DNA from: Oscheius tipulae
Taxonomy: Eukaryota; Nematoda; Chromadorea; Rhabditida; Rhabditidae
Reading direction: 5' to 3'
DNA length: 64,000 nt
NCBI GenBank assembly: GCA_037178975.1
Contig: JASJZH010000006.1
Coordinates: 3,162,001-3,226,000, forward strand
Part shown: one piece after another, positions 62,874 to 64,000 of the stretch
Numbering within the stretch: the stretch's first letter is position 1
Layout of the letters: each line of letters begins with the position of its first letter
Made by a program: the position numbers and the translations under genes
Notes under the pieces: model-generated
What the model saw: only the letters and a program-made list of their open reading frames with translations
Databases searched by the model: none
Told to the model about the DNA's origin: nothing

Positions 62874-63486
62874 ATGAACTGTCAGTTTCTACGCACTCTT
62901 CATGGAGTGTTAAATCTCCTTCAAGCCGTGAGTACTGCTCGAAATCGCGTGTGATTTGTTTCAGTGTTTCGGGTTTGCTGCCCTCTTTGCGTGTTCGCTG
63001 ATTTGGAGTGGGAAAAACCTCGCCTTCCAGATAGTCTACGATGTAGGTGACAAACGAGCCAACACGTTTCTCATTTAAGGGATACGGTTGGCAAACAGTG
63101 ATTCTAATTATTCTCATCTTCACTTGGGTAGTTGCTCTCAAAATATTCTTCTCAAGTTTGTTCAAAGATGAGACGCTTATGGAAAGGATCGGCAAAGCCA
63201 AGGTTTCTAGGTACCTCTTCCAAGAATGTTCTCTGCTTTTAGTTACTGATCATCTATTCATTTTGTCTGATACTATTGGTTTTCTCAGCAGCTATGGAAT
63301 CTTGGTATGTCAGCATCGTCACCAAGGATAGTAATTCGTTTGCTCACACTATTTTGAAACCTCGCTTTATAACTGTCATGGCAAGTTTTATCTCTATTTC
63401 TCCAATATCAACATTTCTAGGTGTTCGCCTGGCTCATGGTTTTGGATTACGTCATTGTTATCGGCTTAACTATGTTCTGTACATAA
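62874..63486 (+). CDS. Four-transmembrane MARVEL-like protein, 152 residues
   Basis: Five exons in perfect phase: 62874-62927, 62965-63042, 63080-63202, 63243-63380 and 63421-63486. The N-terminus MNCQFLRTLHGVLNLLQACF has the look of MARVEL proteins, where a basic residue and a Leu/Gly-rich helix begin TM1. TM2 is WQTVILIILIFTWVVALKIF, TM3 is LLIIYSFCLILLVFSAAMES and TM4 is VFAWLMVLDYVIVIGLTMFC. Both ends are expected in the cytosol. MARVEL proteins sit at membrane apposition sites and in vesicle traffic. No catalytic residue is visible; the call rests on topology and TM1 style, so a generic tetraspan is possible. The last intron (63381-63420, 40 nt) starts with GC, a GC-AG intron. The stop lies 47 bp from the convergent peroxidase gene. 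Confidence 0.65.
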
Positions 63487-63533
63487 ATAGTATTCAATGC
63501 TCATGTTTATCTTCCCGTGTGTCTATCTGCGAT

Positions 63534-64000
63534 TTACTCGCGCCACGGTGACAGATCTAGAGACTGCAGACTGTTGCAGGGCACGGCGTTTGCTCCATTG
63601 TCAGTGAAGAATCCGGTGCGGGTGATGCTGTTCAGGCTGAACAAACCATAAGAGAGAAGTAAAGAATGTTACCTTTCAGAGTTGGAGCAGAGTACCCAAG
63701 AAATGGTGACTCGGCGAAGGGCGATGATTTGCTCAGGGGTGAAAGCATTGGTGCTCTCGAAGTAGAAGCGGTCTCCATCTCGAAGGCGTTTGAACTGCTC
63801 GTTGATGATACAGGCGAATGTTGGTCCGACGGCGGCTCCACCTTGCGGTTTCTCGAGAAGACCACCAGCGTAGAGATCGAGCTAAAAGACATATTTTGGA
63901 GGAAAAAAAATTATTGTACAGTGTCCACTCCTCCGGGATAGAGTTGCTTGACGCGGGCTACGACGGCAGGATCGGTTACGTCAGTCCACTGAAATAGTTC
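63534..64000 (-). CDS. Animal heme peroxidase, C-terminal part (truncated by window edge)
   Basis: Three minus-strand exons are visible: 63988 to about 63920, about 63884-63671, and about 63634-63534, ending with a TAA stop. They contain LDLYAGGLLEKPQGGAAVGP, TFACIINEQFKRLRDGDRF and YFESTNAFTPEQIIALRR, the strongly conserved C-terminal segment of the animal peroxidase family (peroxidasin, dual oxidase-partner and cuticle peroxidases). In that segment the arginines before GDRF and the G-P-T-F phrase shape the heme pocket wall. The tail ends LDLSPWRE, so there are no extra C-terminal domains. In nematodes such enzymes cross-link cuticle or matrix proteins using hydrogen peroxide. The catalytic His residues lie outside the window. 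Which paralogue it is cannot be told. Confidence 0.92.

Overview
The window looks like animal DNA, most probably from a nematode. Coding regions are split into many small exons by short GT-AG introns, mostly about 35-75 bp. The gene set fits: a serpentine chemoreceptor of the nematode Srg type, an innexin, a sigma-class GST, and a class B neuropeptide receptor closest to the PDF-receptor group. Many start codons sit within a few bases of a tttcag-type 3' splice site, as expected with spliced-leader trans-splicing. Base composition is moderate, clearly less AT-rich than many nematodes. I suspect an enoplean (Trichuris-like) worm but cannot prove the clade. All exon models were joined by eye from splice signals and reading frame, so individual boundaries may be off even where the gene call is sound.

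Layout. 1-12 kb is gene-poor, with two or three isolated candidate exons on the minus strand. 12.3-15.7 kb holds a short paired-like homeobox gene (+) facing a 12-exon class B GPCR (-). 15.7-22.3 kb is a desert. 22.3-25.9 kb holds an ERGIC2/Erv41-type cargo-cycling protein followed, on the same strand, by a mitochondrial glutamate carrier. 28.6-29.9 kb is the Srg-like receptor (-). 32.3-33.5 kb is a FOXG-type forkhead gene (-). 35.8-38.2 kb is a large gene I could not identify firmly (longin/HPS1-like at best). 38.8-41.6 kb is an innexin (-) with a possible alternative C-terminus. 41.6-49.4 kb is another desert. 49.4-52.6 kb is a single-pass membrane protein with a long disordered tail and large introns.

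The right end is gene-dense. It carries a tiny secreted-peptide precursor (54.1-54.8 kb), a sigma GST, an atypical UDP-glycosyltransferase, two unrecognised secreted proteins arranged head to head, a four-TM MARVEL-like protein, and the C-terminal end of an animal heme peroxidase that runs off the window.

The most novel item is the small precursor at 54130-54779: signal peptide, acidic propeptide, then a dibasic site and a strongly cationic segment with a CRWKLC ring. Other points of interest are the UGT whose donor-binding signature is degenerate, a possible 30-nt intron spanning an in-frame stop, two GC-AG introns, and the unidentified 35.8 kb gene. No tRNA, rRNA, CRISPR array or transposon could be supported.
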